A stretch of 64,000 nucleotides of DNA, taken from contig CM035806.1 in the NCBI GenBank assembly GCA_020466095.1, positions 123,458,938 to 123,522,937 of the forward strand. Reading direction: 5' to 3'. The stretch's first letter is position 1; every line of letters starts with the position of its first letter. This document shows positions 32,923 to 44,163 of the stretch, piece by piece. Under the pieces are notes generated by a model. That model was not told the DNA's origin. It saw only the letters and a list, made by a program, of their open reading frames with translations, and did no database searches. Position numbers and translations under genes: made by a program. Origin of the DNA: Chlorops oryzae. Lineage: Eukaryota; Arthropoda; Insecta; Diptera; Chloropidae.

Positions 32923-32935
32923 AATTGGCTACAAA

Positions 32936-35900
32936 ATGGCGTATCGAAAGCCAAACGATCTCGATGGGTTCATAAATATGATGCCAAAGGCTGACATGCG
33001 TGTGAAGGCACTATTGGCGGAGGATTTAGTTACATTCCTGAGTGACGACACAAATTCGATTGTTTGCATGGATATGGGCCTGCTAGTTGACGGTCTGATG
33101 CCATGGCTGACGGGCAGTCATTTTAAGATTGCACAAAAGTCCCTGGAGGCCTTCAGCGAGCTGATCAAAAGATTGGGCGGTGATTTCAATGCGTACACTG
33201 CAACAGTGTTGCCGCATGTTATTGATCGATTGGGCGATAATAAGGATACGGTGCGCGAGAAGGCGCAGCTGTTATTACAGAATTTAATGGAGCACAAAGT
33301 CTTGACGCCACAAGTGATGATCGATAAATTGGCCAACTCCTGTTTCAAGCACAAAAACTCCAAAGTCCGCGAAGAGTTCCTGCAGACAATTGTGAATACT
33401 CTCCATGAGTATGGAACATCACAGCTGAGCGTACGGAATTATATACTTGCTATATGTGGCCTACTTGGCGATCCGACAGCAACGGTGCGAGATGCATCAA
33501 TACAGACCCTAGTGGAAATATACAAACACGTTGGTGATCGAATGAGACCTGATCTGCGACGTATAGAGGATATACCAGCGAACAAATTGGCCATACTCGA
33601 ACAGAAATTTGATCAAGTGAAGGCCGAAGGCCTTTTGTTGAAGTCAGCTCTGCAAAATTCACAGAACACGAACAATGGCAACGGTCATGGAAACGATGAG
33701 AGTGATCATGTCGCTGTAGGCGGCGGTTTCGGCATCGGCACTTGTGGCGGTGGTGGAGCAATACGAGAGCGACCCTCGAGAATAGTGAAACGGACAGTTT
33801 CGGGTGCTTTGCGGAGTAAACCGAATTCGATTACGGATATCGTGGCGAGCAGCAGTAGTTCCGAGCATGCTGGTTCTGTGACAACAGAAATCTTCGAAGC
33901 CTCCTTCGAAGCTGTACCACAACTGACGATATTTCATACGAAAGACATGGAGGATATTTACAAAAATATTGTGAACATCATCAACGATAAGAATTCCGAT
34001 TGGGAGAAACGCGTCGACTCGTTGAAGAAAATTCGTTCTCTGCTCATGTTAAATTTCCACGGGCAACAGCAATTCGTTCTGCTGCTGAAGGATCTTTCGA
34101 TATCATTCCTGGATATACTCAAAGAGGAACTACGATCACAAGTGATACGCGAGGCTTGCATAACGATCGCGTACATGTCGAAGACACTGCGCAACAAACT
34201 CGATCAATTCTGCTTTTCGATACTCGAGCAGCTGATCAATCTTATACAGAATTCGGCGAAGGTTATTGCTACATCGGCCCACGTTGCTGTAAAGCACATC
34301 GTCAAGTTCACTCATACACCCAAGCTCATAAAAATCGTTACGGACATGCTAGCGCAATCGAAATCGAAGGATATACGCGCCGCCCTCTGTGAGGTGCTGT
34401 GCCTGATATTCCAAGAATGGCAGACGAAATATCTCGAGCGCCATGGCCCTTTATTGCGCGATACGCTTAAGAAGTCCATCTCAGATGCGGATAACGAAGC
34501 TCGCCGGCATTCGCGTCGTGCATTTTGGCTTTTCAAGAAACATTTCCCAGAGCTAGCGGATCAAATCTATGGCTCGGTCGACATTGCTACGCAACGTGCT
34601 CTCGAGCGCGAACGAGAAGGAGGCTTGGTAGGTGTATCGCAGCCAGAAGAAAGGCGTTTCACAACAGCCCTGACGTCACGAATACAACGTTCTCCCGGTG
34701 CTATTCAAAAGCCAGCCGCTGGAATGCGTAGCGTTTCCGCCGTGGACGCAGCTGCAGCTCAACGAGCCAAGGCGCGTGCACAGTATGCACTGGTGGCACG
34801 CAAGAAAGCAAGCAATTCAAATGCTTCGTCGGCAGCCGCAACCGGCTCATTGCCACGTTCGAAACCAGTTGCCAGCTGCGCCCCTTCAAGCGTACAACAA
34901 CAACACGCGTCCGGCATAACTGCACGTGCGCGCGGACGTGCCACGCAATCGCAGCCAGGCTCGCGGTCGACATCGCCAAGCTCAAAATTGCGAGAACAAC
35001 AGCAATACGGCTACTATCGAATGGCGCCGAATATGGGGGCCATTCCAAAGAAGGGTTCCGGAATACCGCGCTCGCTGGCGAATTCCCGCGAGACGAGTCC
35101 AACGCGCAGCGGTAACAGCAGCATAATAATGAAGCGCAGCATGGGCGGTGGCGTTAGTGGTACAGGTCAGCGCCGAACTCCGGAGCGGAATAATCCGACG
35201 CGAACTTTAGCAGCAGCCCGCATGCTTCAGCAGAGTCGTGATGCCGAAAATGCCCTTGCAGACGCGTTATCGCCTGATGGCAGCGGTGGTGGCGGTGGTG
35301 GATTCGATCGAACGGACTATTCTCTTGAATATCCTCGCGGTAGTTTCTCTTCAACCGGCTTAGGTGGACGCTATGGCAGGAAACTATTAGCTCGTGACGA
35401 ATCTGATGATTCGGAGGCATCGTCAGTCTGCTCGGAACGATCATTCGATTCATCATATACGCGAGGGAACTCTGGCTCACGGAATCGCCTCGACTGGAGC
35501 TGCACACACGCACCGTTCGATGATATCGACACGATCATTCATTATTGCGCCTCAACGCATTGGTCGGAAAGAAAAGACGGGCTGATCAGTCTAACGCAGT
35601 ATCTTGCCGATGGCAAGGAACTGAAACCACAGCAGCTGCAATGTGTTTTGGATATGTTCAGGAAAATGTTTATCGACACGCATACAAAGGTCTATTCGCT
35701 ATTCCTGGACGCTGTCAATGAACTGATATTAGCCTATGCCAATGATCTGCACGATTGGCTGTTCATATTGCTAACACGGCTATTCAATAAGCTTGGCACC
35801 GAGCTGCTAAACTCAATGCACGGCAAGATATTGAAGACTCTTAAGGTGATTCACGAGTATTTTCCCACTGATCTTCAAATGAAGGATGTCTTCCGCATAC

Positions 35901-37621
35901 TATCCGATTCTGCGCAGACGCCGTGTACGAAAACAAAAATTGCGATTTTCAAATTCCTAGCGAAGCTCGCGACAACCTATTGCAAAAACACAGACTTTCC
36001 CTCAGACGATGGCCCATTGCATGGTGGCGTGAGCAAGGCGGTATTGAAGATTGTACAATTAGCTGGCGATCAGAAGAGCGCCGAGTTGCGTTTGCAAGCG
36101 CGTCTCTGTCTAATCGCATTGTACAACTGCAATACGCCTCAAATGACTCGAGTGCTCTCCGGGCTGCCAAAGACATACCAGGATACGGCTAAATCGATTA
36201 TTGAGGGCCATTTACGTCGAAGCAGTACACCAGGAACCAATTCTCCCTCTTCATCGCCACTGTCAAGTTCGAGCCCGAAGCCATTACAGAGTCCGTCCAT
36301 CAGCGTGGGCGGCGGTGGCACCGGTTCCGGTGGACCATTTTCATCATTGCAGCCACAGTATAAAACTAGTCCACGTTCGCGACAATCTTCGGTCGATCAT
36401 GAACTGCTATTCTCCGAAGTCGACGTGCAACAAAACATACATAAAACGTCAGAGGAAATCCGCAACTGTTTCGGTATAGAATCTACAGCCTCGATTGCGC
36501 GCCAATACCATTCGTTGAGCGCATCAACAAATGCCCATACCCATGCCAATTCCAATTACAATTCCAACTCGAACTCAAACGGTTGCAACGGCCATCCACA
36601 CGATGCACATGAGTCGTGCACCTCATCAAATTCGAAAACACAATCGGAAGCTACAACCGAATCCAATACACCCGAGAGTACAACAATGCGTATGGACGAT
36701 ACCAATATGATTGATCTGAATCACAAGTATACTGGGGGTACATTAACGACGTCAATATCAGGCGGCATGGGCGGCGGCGGCGGCTCCTCAGCTACAACAT
36801 TCAACTCCGCATTAATGACTACACTGACAACGAAAAGCCCATATTATAAAATCGATGAAAACGGAGAAATTGTACTAGAGGACGGTACACGAGAGAGTGA
36901 GATCATCAAGCTGGCCTGTACAATGAATGCCAACGTACCGATCGAGCATTTACAGAAATCACTTTCCAATCTTGAATTTTGCATAAAAGCCGGCAATTGC
37001 GAATTACCGAGTAAACACTTCCGAGCGATACTGAAAATGTTAGTGAATCTATTTAGCTCGGAGTCATCGGATGTCATAATAGCTGCTTTGCGTGTTTTCA
37101 GCAGAATCATACGCAGCGAGAAAATGCAGCCTCATTATATGAATTTTCTCGAATTGATACTGCTGAAGATCATGAATTGCTATCGGACGGGCAAATTGGT
37201 CGCACGTGAGATCGATGCGATCATACCGCGTATTGTTCCCGCACTGCCACTCAACTATTCCATGCAAATTGTGAAACCGCTGACGGCCACCGAGCACTTC
37301 CCAGTCAATCTATGCGCGCTCAAATTTCTCACCGAATTGGCCGATCGTCATAGTTCCGAACTAACTGACGAACAACTCGATGGTATATTCCCGAATCTAG
37401 TTCGTCTGGTCGAAGATGGCCAATCGACGGTGCGTAAAGCGGCTGTCTTCTGTATCGTCAAACTGTACATTGTCATGGGCGAGGAGAAAATCAAGCCGAG
37501 ACTAACGCAACTCAGCCCCAGTAAGATTCGTCTACTGAATATTTACATCGAGAGGGAACGCACCGCCGCCTCAAGTGGCGGTGGTAGCTCAACAAAGAAC
37601 TCTTCAGCCTCATCGTCATGA
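32936..37621 (+). CDS. CLASP / chromosome bows (orbit, mast), 1,561 aa
   Basis: Microtubule plus-end-tracking protein that promotes tubulin incorporation at kinetochores and in the cortex, axon and spindle. The sequence begins MAYRKPNDLDGFIN and is close to Drosophila Chb throughout. Domains: TOG1 (about 1-230), TOG2 (about 330-550, from TIFHTKDMED), a basic Ser/Arg/Gly-rich linker with an EB1-binding SxIP motif (SGIP, 708-711) and SRSTSP/SRETSPTR phospho-type sites, TOG3 (about 860-1090), a low-complexity Ser/Asn/Gly region, and the C-terminal CLIP/kinetochore-binding domain (about 1305-1540). The frame is open 32 codons further upstream (from 32,840), but those codons cross a splice acceptor at 32,921-32,922 and are not conserved. 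The ATG at 32,936 (ACAAAATGG) is the start. No stops or frameshifts interrupt it. Confidence 0.97.
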   Translation: MAYRKPNDLDGFINMMPKADMRVKALLAEDLVTFLSDDTNSIVCMDMGLLVDGLMPWLTGSHFKIAQKSLEAFSELIKRLGGDFNAYTATVLPHVIDRLGDNKDTVREKAQLLLQNLMEHKVLTPQVMIDKLANSCFKHKNSKVREEFLQTIVNTLHEYGTSQLSVRNYILAICGLLGDPTATVRDASIQTLVEIYKHVGDRMRPDLRRIEDIPANKLAILEQKFDQVKAEGLLLKSALQNSQNTNNGNGHGNDESDHVAVGGGFGIGTCGGGGAIRERPSRIVKRTVSGALRSKPNSITDIVASSSSSEHAGSVTTEIFEASFEAVPQLTIFHTKDMEDIYKNIVNIINDKNSDWEKRVDSLKKIRSLLMLNFHGQQQFVLLLKDLSISFLDILKEELRSQVIREACITIAYMSKTLRNKLDQFCFSILEQLINLIQNSAKVIATSAHVAVKHIVKFTHTPKLIKIVTDMLAQSKSKDIRAALCEVLCLIFQEWQTKYLERHGPLLRDTLKKSISDADNEARRHSRRAFWLFKKHFPELADQIYGSVDIATQRALEREREGGLVGVSQPEERRFTTALTSRIQRSPGAIQKPAAGMRSVSAVDAAAAQRAKARAQYALVARKKASNSNASSAAATGSLPRSKPVASCAPSSVQQQHASGITARARGRATQSQPGSRSTSPSSKLREQQQYGYYRMAPNMGAIPKKGSGIPRSLANSRETSPTRSGNSSIIMKRSMGGGVSGTGQRRTPERNNPTRTLAAARMLQQSRDAENALADALSPDGSGGGGGGFDRTDYSLEYPRGSFSSTGLGGRYGRKLLARDESDDSEASSVCSERSFDSSYTRGNSGSRNRLDWSCTHAPFDDIDTIIHYCASTHWSERKDGLISLTQYLADGKELKPQQLQCVLDMFRKMFIDTHTKVYSLFLDAVNELILAYANDLHDWLFILLTRLFNKLGTELLNSMHGKILKTLKVIHEYFPTDLQMKDVFRILSDSAQTPCTKTKIAIFKFLAKLATTYCKNTDFPSDDGPLHGGVSKAVLKIVQLAGDQKSAELRLQARLCLIALYNCNTPQMTRVLSGLPKTYQDTAKSIIEGHLRRSSTPGTNSPSSSPLSSSSPKPLQSPSISVGGGGTGSGGPFSSLQPQYKTSPRSRQSSVDHELLFSEVDVQQNIHKTSEEIRNCFGIESTASIARQYHSLSASTNAHTHANSNYNSNSNSNGCNGHPHDAHESCTSSNSKTQSEATTESNTPESTTMRMDDTNMIDLNHKYTGGTLTTSISGGMGGGGGSSATTFNSALMTTLTTKSPYYKIDENGEIVLEDGTRESEIIKLACTMNANVPIEHLQKSLSNLEFCIKAGNCELPSKHFRAILKMLVNLFSSESSDVIIAALRVFSRIIRSEKMQPHYMNFLELILLKIMNCYRTGKLVAREIDAIIPRIVPALPLNYSMQIVKPLTATEHFPVNLCALKFLTELADRHSSELTDEQLDGIFPNLVRLVEDGQSTVRKAAVFCIVKLYIVMGEEKIKPRLTQLSPSKIRLLNIYIERERTAASSGGGSSTKNSSASSS

Positions 37622-38436
37622 TTGCCGCTGCAACAGTAAATCTAAAAAAAATCGATAAAAAAAAAACAATACGCAGAAATCAATGAATTATTCAATCTAT
37701 TTTGTGCGTTGTGTTGCGATCAGTTAACGGTTGCATCACAAACTCCTTATACACCGCAACAAAATGGCCAGGATCTCTAAATTTTTGGCAATATGTACAG
37801 AATGTATCAAAATTTCATTGCGGAAAACTGGATTCGATTGTGATTCGATGGTGGTTAGTTATTTTGACGAAAGTGACCGTAAAGAAATTATAAAAAAAAA
37901 GGCACATAGATCGAAACGAAGCAAAAAAATCGGAAATTATTTAAACTGAAGAGAAGAAATCCCCTTAGATTGAAAATGTAATTGTATTTTTAACTGTAAT
38001 ATGTACGTATGTATGTATGTATGCGTTTCTATAAGAAGCCAACATTAACCCTCTAATATTTAAGGAAAAAACAAAGCAAAAGCAAAAACAAAGTAAAAAC
38101 ACAGTAACTCTCGTTCGCGTTCAAGCTCTTCCGATCGATATCCTGAATTTTGAACCTCTAGTGAAATCCGTAAAAGAAATTTCAACTCCCGCTCACAATC
38201 AAACCACCAATAACGTTCCATTCGAAGCAATGCAGTTGGATCAGAAAAAAAGTTTTCCCAAGTTAAAAAACAATTATTTTAGTTAACAATTTCGTGTATG
38301 ATAGAAAAATATTTATTTCCTTTATTTTGCAATTCAAAACAAACACAAAAAAAAAACCATTGAGTGTAATAAACAAGTGTGATGAAATCAGAAAGCAGAA
38401 AGTATATATGGTATACATATATATATATATATATAT
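37622..38436 (+). other. Likely proximal 3' UTR of chb
   Basis: AT-rich, non-coding, with an ATGT(ATGT)n microsatellite at 38,001-38,022 and A-rich stretches. Several AATAAA-like sites lie further on (for example 39,392), so the true 3' end is uncertain. Confidence 0.4.
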
Positions 38437-38542
38437 GACCAGATTTTCGATTCACTTTCTTTTGAAAGAATAAAATGATAATATATATATATATATATTA
38501 TCATTTTATTCTTTCAAAAGAAAGTGAATCGAAAATCTGGTC
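38437..38542. repeat. Perfect 106-bp palindrome in chb 3' flank
   Basis: GACCAGATTTTCGATTCACT at the left is followed by a sequence that reads as its exact reverse complement from 38,490 on, with (AT)n at the centre. There is essentially no loop. If transcribed it would make a 50-bp perfect RNA stem. AT flanks both sides. No target duplication is identifiable in the surrounding (AT)n. Confidence 0.92.
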
Positions 38543-38660
38543 ATTTCTATCTTTTTACGCCATTGCATTCGCGTCATGCTGCTAGGAAGCCCCTTCAAAA
38601 GAAAACGTTCAATAACTAACCAATTTACAGCATCTCATGGATCGAAAGAATCCAAAACAT

Positions 38661-38777
38661 TCAGGCATGCTCTAGAAATCGAATCTAAAAAAAAAATTCG
38701 AAATCAATATGATTTGAATAGAAATTTTAGCTTTTTTCCAATTTTTTATGGGGATTCGATTTCTAGAGTATGCCCGA
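38661..38777. mobile_element. 117-bp MITE, copy 1
   Basis: The inverted ends begin TCAGGCATGCTCTAGAAATC. A second copy of about 115 bp lies at 40,561-40,675, with the same order and a matching AATTCGAAATCAAT interior. Confidence 0.8.
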
Positions 38778-40560
38778 TTTTACATGTTTTTTTTTTTTTT
38801 TTTTTTTTTGTAAGTAAGAGAAAAGGTTCTTTGTGCTATTTTTTTTCTTTTTGATTTGTAAGGTAAAATTTTATGTATTAAATTGGTATAATTTTTTTAA
38901 TGATTTCTCAAAATAGCAAGCGTTCCTATATATATTTAGTTTTTGTTGATATTTTTTGTTGTTTTTTTTTTTTTATCAAGCTTTGAATACACGAACTACA
39001 GTGGATCGAGAGTTGGAAGGAAGCTTTAACGTTTTTGTTGTTGCCGCGTATTTAATGAAGGCCTTACACTCATTGCCAATTGTTAAGTTTTGCTGGTTAA
39101 AATGGTGTATAACATAAAACAAAACAAAAAAAAAAACAAAAGAAATCATCGCGGTATCTGTTCGAAATTCAAAATTTCCTTCGCTAAGGACTCTTTTCGA
39201 TCAATTCTTAAATACAACTTAACTTTTAATTGACAAGTGTAAGGCCAGCATAAAATATGTTATATATGAGTCGCTTAATAGTGCCGTTTGTTCTCTGTTT
39301 TAATTTTGATTTTTATTTATCTAAAAAAGAAAAACTTTTTTGCTGAACCTTTGCTTTAAGAGATTAATATTAAATGAAACGAAAACAGAAAAATAAAGAA
39401 GATATATATATATATGTTAAACACGAAATGGTTACTTGTTAATTATATTTAATTAACTCCCATTTAAACAGCGTGTACACAAAATCAAGTAATTATTGTT
39501 AGTAATGTTTATATATAAATATTTATATTTAATATACATACATATATAATACAAACCGAAAAAAACACAAATCCACACAAATAATAAGCATAAAAACGAA
39601 ATAAAAAAAAAAAAACAAAGCAAAAAAATACAAAAAATGTTAACTAAATAACAAAAGAAAATAAATTATAAAAAAATCGATTTATTTGCAATTAGCTATA
39701 CTGAATCAATCGATGTACGCTTTTAAAGTATATATGTATGTGTGACATTCTACTAATTATCCTATGTATCCCCGCAACAAAAACCCTTTTATTGAATAAC
39801 AAAATTGAAGATAAATTAAAACAAAAAAAAAATGGAAACGAGTACAATCGATCAACAATTCAAAATCACTTAAGCGCTTTAAAATGCTTCAAACACAAAT
39901 TTATTAGATTTCTGTGTATGTGGAAACATTATTAATATGATTATCGCACCGACATTTCCTGCTGGGTTCTGGCTAAACGTTCTACCAATTGTTAATTGTA
40001 ATGTTTTACCCCAAAGAATTTGTTTTGGGTAAAAGTCGCTAAAATATTTTCGTAAGCAATTTTTGTCCTTCCACTGTCACTGGCACATCGATAGCAAAAA
40101 ATTCCTTTAAAAAAAATTAACACACAATGCAGTGCTAGCTCTAATTATTGTTTTTTGTTGTTGTGATTTGTCAAAATTATACATGCTGCTTTATGCTTTA
40201 ATTTTCACACGTTTTTTGTGTGCTCATTGAATTGTTATAAGGAATTATGAATTGAAAAAAGGCAGTTCTCAATTTTATTATTTCTTCTTTTTGCTTTGCG
40301 AAAATCTTACATAAACAACAACAAAAAAGAACAAAAAAAAAATGCGCACTGTATTGGCATGCAATAACATCACCTAAAGTAGTCAGTCGATTGGAAATGG
40401 ACCAAACACCAAAAGAAATTGCCAACATACATATCGCACCTCCGCAACAGACGAGTCGAAACTCAAAGCTTGTCACTTTTGAGACATGCTGTGGATCTTG
40501 TTAATAAGTGAGCTGTCTGTCGTTTTGGTTATTATAAAAAGCCGAAAAAACAGTCAATAA
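38778..40560. other. AT-rich 3' flank of chb
   Basis: Poly-T and poly-A runs, (AT)n and AATAAA-type words, with no reading frame that looks coding. Part may be distal 3' UTR. Confidence 0.4.
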
Positions 40561-40675
40561 TCAGGCATGCTCTAGAAATCGAATCCGAATAAAAAATTCG
40601 AAATCAATGTAATTTCAATAGAAATTTAAGCGATTTCGAATTTTTTATGGGATTCGATTTCTAGAGCATGCTTGA
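40561..40675. mobile_element. 117-bp MITE family, copy 2
   Basis: The ends TCAGGCATGCTCTAGAAATC and, inverted, TCAAGCATGCTCTAGAAATC. Same orientation as copy 1 and about 1.8 kb away. Confidence 0.8.
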
Positions 40676-42182
40676 ATGTCTTTCTTCTTGCTTTGACTGA
40701 CACTGCGACGCATTTTGTTTTTCGCGTTTTCTGAGAAATAATCAATTTTGAGTTGTGGAGGTGCGATGTGTATGCTGTTAAAAGTGCACTGTAATACTTG
40801 ATTTGTTTTTTATTTATTTATTTTTTATTTTTTATTTATTTATTTTTTATTTATTTATTTTTTTTTTTTGAAATAATTTAAAAATTTTAATTTTCCAGCA
40901 CTGCTATTGCAATTTATATCAATTAAGTAGTCCGGTGTTGCGTTCCTTCTCGTTGGTTTGAATCAAAACAAACATATTTCAAACGCACTCGAACAAAGTC
41001 TCATAGTCTATTTTCCATTCGAATTCATTCTGTTTCATGCGTTGATCCTGCTGCTCTGCTAATTCTTGTTACATTAGTCAGAATCCTTAGGGTTCAAGAG
41101 TTACATATAATCCGAAATTTAAAAATCTCGAGGTCCATAAGGTTTTCCAAAAAGAAAAAACCAAATTAACTATTTTTTTGGGTCTTATTTTATTTTAATT
41201 TATTTCAGCTAATCAAAACACAAAAAAAAAGGTCATTTTCCAAAGCTCTAACAAAACGATTTCTATAACAAGTAATAATAATAATAATAACATAATCCTG
41301 ATCAGCAGCATTACTGCATTATAAGTTACTACTGAAGCCTAAAACAAATTGAAATAAAAGAAGAAAATAAATTTTCAATCTTAAACTAAACAAATTCTAA
41401 TGATACTAAAACACAAAATACCAGTTTAGGCTAGCATACAATTCTTATTTTTGTTATAACTACTTATATACTTATTGTATGTCTTTACGTCGCTAAAAAA
41501 AAAGAAAAGAAAGAAAAACAATTACAAGAACTCCATAAACATATTAACAAAATAAAAGAAAAAAATAAACCTAAAAAAATTCAAATAAAATACAAGTATG
41601 TACTATGTATGCTCCATAATGTGAGAAATAATTTTAAAAATTAAAAAGTAATATTTCAAATCTAGACTAGATAAGTTTTTTCAAAATATAAACAAATATC
41701 TATAAATAATAATAAAAAATTATAACAAACAAAAAATGTATTTTGAAAATGGGTTGGCGATCGATGTTAATTGGAAATTATTATTGATTTAAAAAATAAA
41801 TAGAACAAATATAGAATAAATAGATGTATTTCAGTAATGCCATCTTTAAGAAAAAAAAATTGTAGTCTTCGGCTTGTTTTATTAATTTATTATGTAAAGA
41901 AATTGGTAAAAACTGACGAAGCTCATATACGGTTAACAATGTTCTAACCATTCGGCTCCGACGCCACTTCCACTGGAAAATGTTCGGGAAATTAGATTGA
42001 TATGAATTCAATGCAATTTTCATGGGCCCTACAAGCACGTGCGGTGGTTTTGTATTCCAAAACGAGATATACTTTTTAACGCAATTCGCGGAAAGTTCAG
42101 TATGAGAACATAATTCTGGAGAATTCTTTGTGCTCGTATATGCGTATATTTATATATATTATATAGATATCATATACACATA
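40676..42182. other. AT-rich intergenic DNA
   Basis: A TTTATTTATTTTTTA microsatellite lies at 40,810-40,865. No gene or element is recognised. Confidence 0.4.
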
Positions 42183-43030
42183 AAAACAAGTAAGGGTGTT
42201 ATAGTCAGGCAAGTCTATGACAATAGAATACCCGACACAGACACACATCTTTAAATAATTTTTAATATCAGGAGTTGTTTAAGGCCATAGGGGCCCCATA
42301 TACCGACTTTTGTTTAATTTCTTTATGAAAACCGCCCCTTTGCCACGCCCACTTTTCCAATTTTGCGGAATTATAATCGGAGGCCTAAATATACGCGCAA
42401 ATTCTAAGTTTCATTGAATTATTTGTAAAAAGTCAGATTTTGAGGCATTTTTGGGATTTTTGTGACAGACCCTAGTACTAGAGGTACCCTTAACAATGGT
42501 CCGATCGAATTTTTTGGGAAGGACGTTACTGGCTATCAAGGAAGTATACGTGGCAATTTTTCAAGTCCCATTGGTATTTCGGGAGTAGGAGACAATTTTT
42601 GAAAAACGCCCGTATGACACGCCCACTTTTCCAATTTTTTGAAATCGTATTACTTGCCTTTAAACATGTTAGTATATCAAATTCCATCAAAATATCTTGA
42701 AAGACTTCGATCTTAGAGCAGTTTTTGTGATTTTCGTAACAGACCCTAGTACTGGAGGTACCCCAAAAAATGGTCCATTCTCGAACTTTTTCTTACTCAT
42801 GTCCCCGTGAGCACGCATACCAAATTTTGTCAAGATAGCTCAACTCCTTCGATAAGATAACTGCATACAAACAGACAGACGGACGGACGGACATGTCTAA
42901 ATCGAATCTCCTGGTGACGCTGATCATTTCTATATACATTTTGTATGGTCTATCTCGACTGGTTCTGGGTGTTAAACACAACCCAACAAACGCAATATAC
43001 CCTCGACACAGAGTGTGTCGAGTATAATAA
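42183..43030 (+). repeat. INE-1/Helitron-like repeat, family A, most complete copy
   Basis: Starts AAAACAAGTAAGGGTGTTAT and ends with a short hairpin, CTCGACAC-AGA-GTGTGTCGAG, then TATAATA. Between lie GACACGCCCACTTTTCC boxes, two GACCCTAGTACTRGAGG boxes, the ACAGACGGACGGACGGACAT tract and CTAAATCGAATC. A subterminal 3' hairpin without terminal inverted repeats fits Helitron-derived elements. No transposase. Confidence 0.7.
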
Positions 43031-43175
43031 TCGAGAGAGTCATCGAATGACATTATTGGGCATGGATGAAGCATCGATGTTGGATGCATTCCATTCGCTG
43101 GTGGGCTACTAAGCGATGCATAAACAAACACTTTGTTAAAATCTCTCTCATTTGCACAATCGTGTAGTGCGGGAA

Positions 43176-43257
43176 CAGCTATTTTTCGACGTGAATGACC
43201 ATTTTTAAAATGAGTAAGGACCAATTCACGCTGCTCAATCGTTGTACGTCTTCCCAT
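43176..43257 (-). pseudogene. Tc1-like transposase N-terminal fragment
   Basis: On the minus strand a start codon opens 27 residues beginning MGRRTTIEQRELVL and ending GHSRRKIA, typical of the first helix-turn-helix of Tc1/mariner-type transposases. After that the frame runs into unrelated repeat sequence, so only the N-terminal tip survives. It is a fragment, with no terminal repeats seen. Confidence 0.5.
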
Positions 43258-43324
43258 ATTTTTTAAACTTCACGTATGCATCGATCAAGTGTCGCAATAA
43301 TACTAAATTGACTTCAACTAAGTT

Positions 43325-44154
43325 AGGGTGATCAAACGTCCTTTTTTAAAAGGACATGTCCTTTTTTTGGCGGTTTGGGGAAAGTAATTAATCGGCCTTT
43401 GATTTTCCTTTATTTTATTCATTGTTCTGGTGATATTAATAAATCCCGTTCAAGTGTATATAACTTATAACTAATAAAAACTAGGCTGTCGAAATTTTTA
43501 TTATTATTTTTTTTTAATGTTAAAATGTCCACACGGAATTTGAAAGACAATTGCCTAAAAAGATTTTGAGAATTTTTTCAGATTTTTTGAAGGACGTTTA
43601 GAGGTCGCGCAAATGGATTTTATGAGGAAACCTCCACTTTTGAAGGAAGGGTTGTAATTTATACCTCAAATGGATGCCTACGTGTAAAATTTTATTGTGA
43701 AATGTTATCAGGTCGAAAGATAATGAATTGAGCTTTATTTTGGGGTGTACAGAAGGGGGCTAGCTACGCTAATTTAAAATTTGTACTCACCTGTGTGCGC
43801 GCGATTTGCCACTATGAACATAGCTTTCGTGGTGCAGCAATGAAAAGCTCTTATTTTTTCTAAATTTTTAATGCAACAAAAATTTATTTATATTAAGAAG
43901 ATAATAAAACAACAACAAAAATTAATTTCTTGAAAAGTAAAAAAAAATAATATATAGAAATCTGCTTTTTCTCTGTATTTCGAAGAGATTTTCTTAGGTC
44001 GTGTTTGACTATTGGAAATATATACTACGCCCCAAAAGAACATGTGAAAAAGTGTTTTCATAGCATATGGAAAACATTTCACGAAGGGGGAGGGGGAGTT
44101 TTGGTTTTCGCTTTAAGGTGTCCTTTATTTAACCGAAAGCATTTTGGTCACCCT
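43325..44154. mobile_element. 830-bp hAT-like element with AGGGTGA ends
   Basis: Inverted tips AGGGTGATCAAA and AGGGTGACCAAA. AACTAAGTT is repeated exactly at 43,316-43,324 and 44,155-44,163, an 8- or 9-bp duplication depending on where the tip is set. The ends hold AAAGGACA and TGTCCTTT words as inverted repeats. No transposase frame. Confidence 0.8.
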
Positions 44155-44163
44155 AACTAAGTT

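Noticed and set aside
32840..32935. Upstream in-frame ATG that would lengthen CLASP by 32 residues
   Set aside because: The extra residues are hydrophobic and AT-driven, cross a good splice acceptor, and are not part of the conserved CLASP start (MAYRKP).
42793..43174. Minus-strand frame continuing from the Tc1-like start
   Set aside because: Only the first 27 residues resemble a transposase; the rest translates the INE-like repeat and unrelated sequence.
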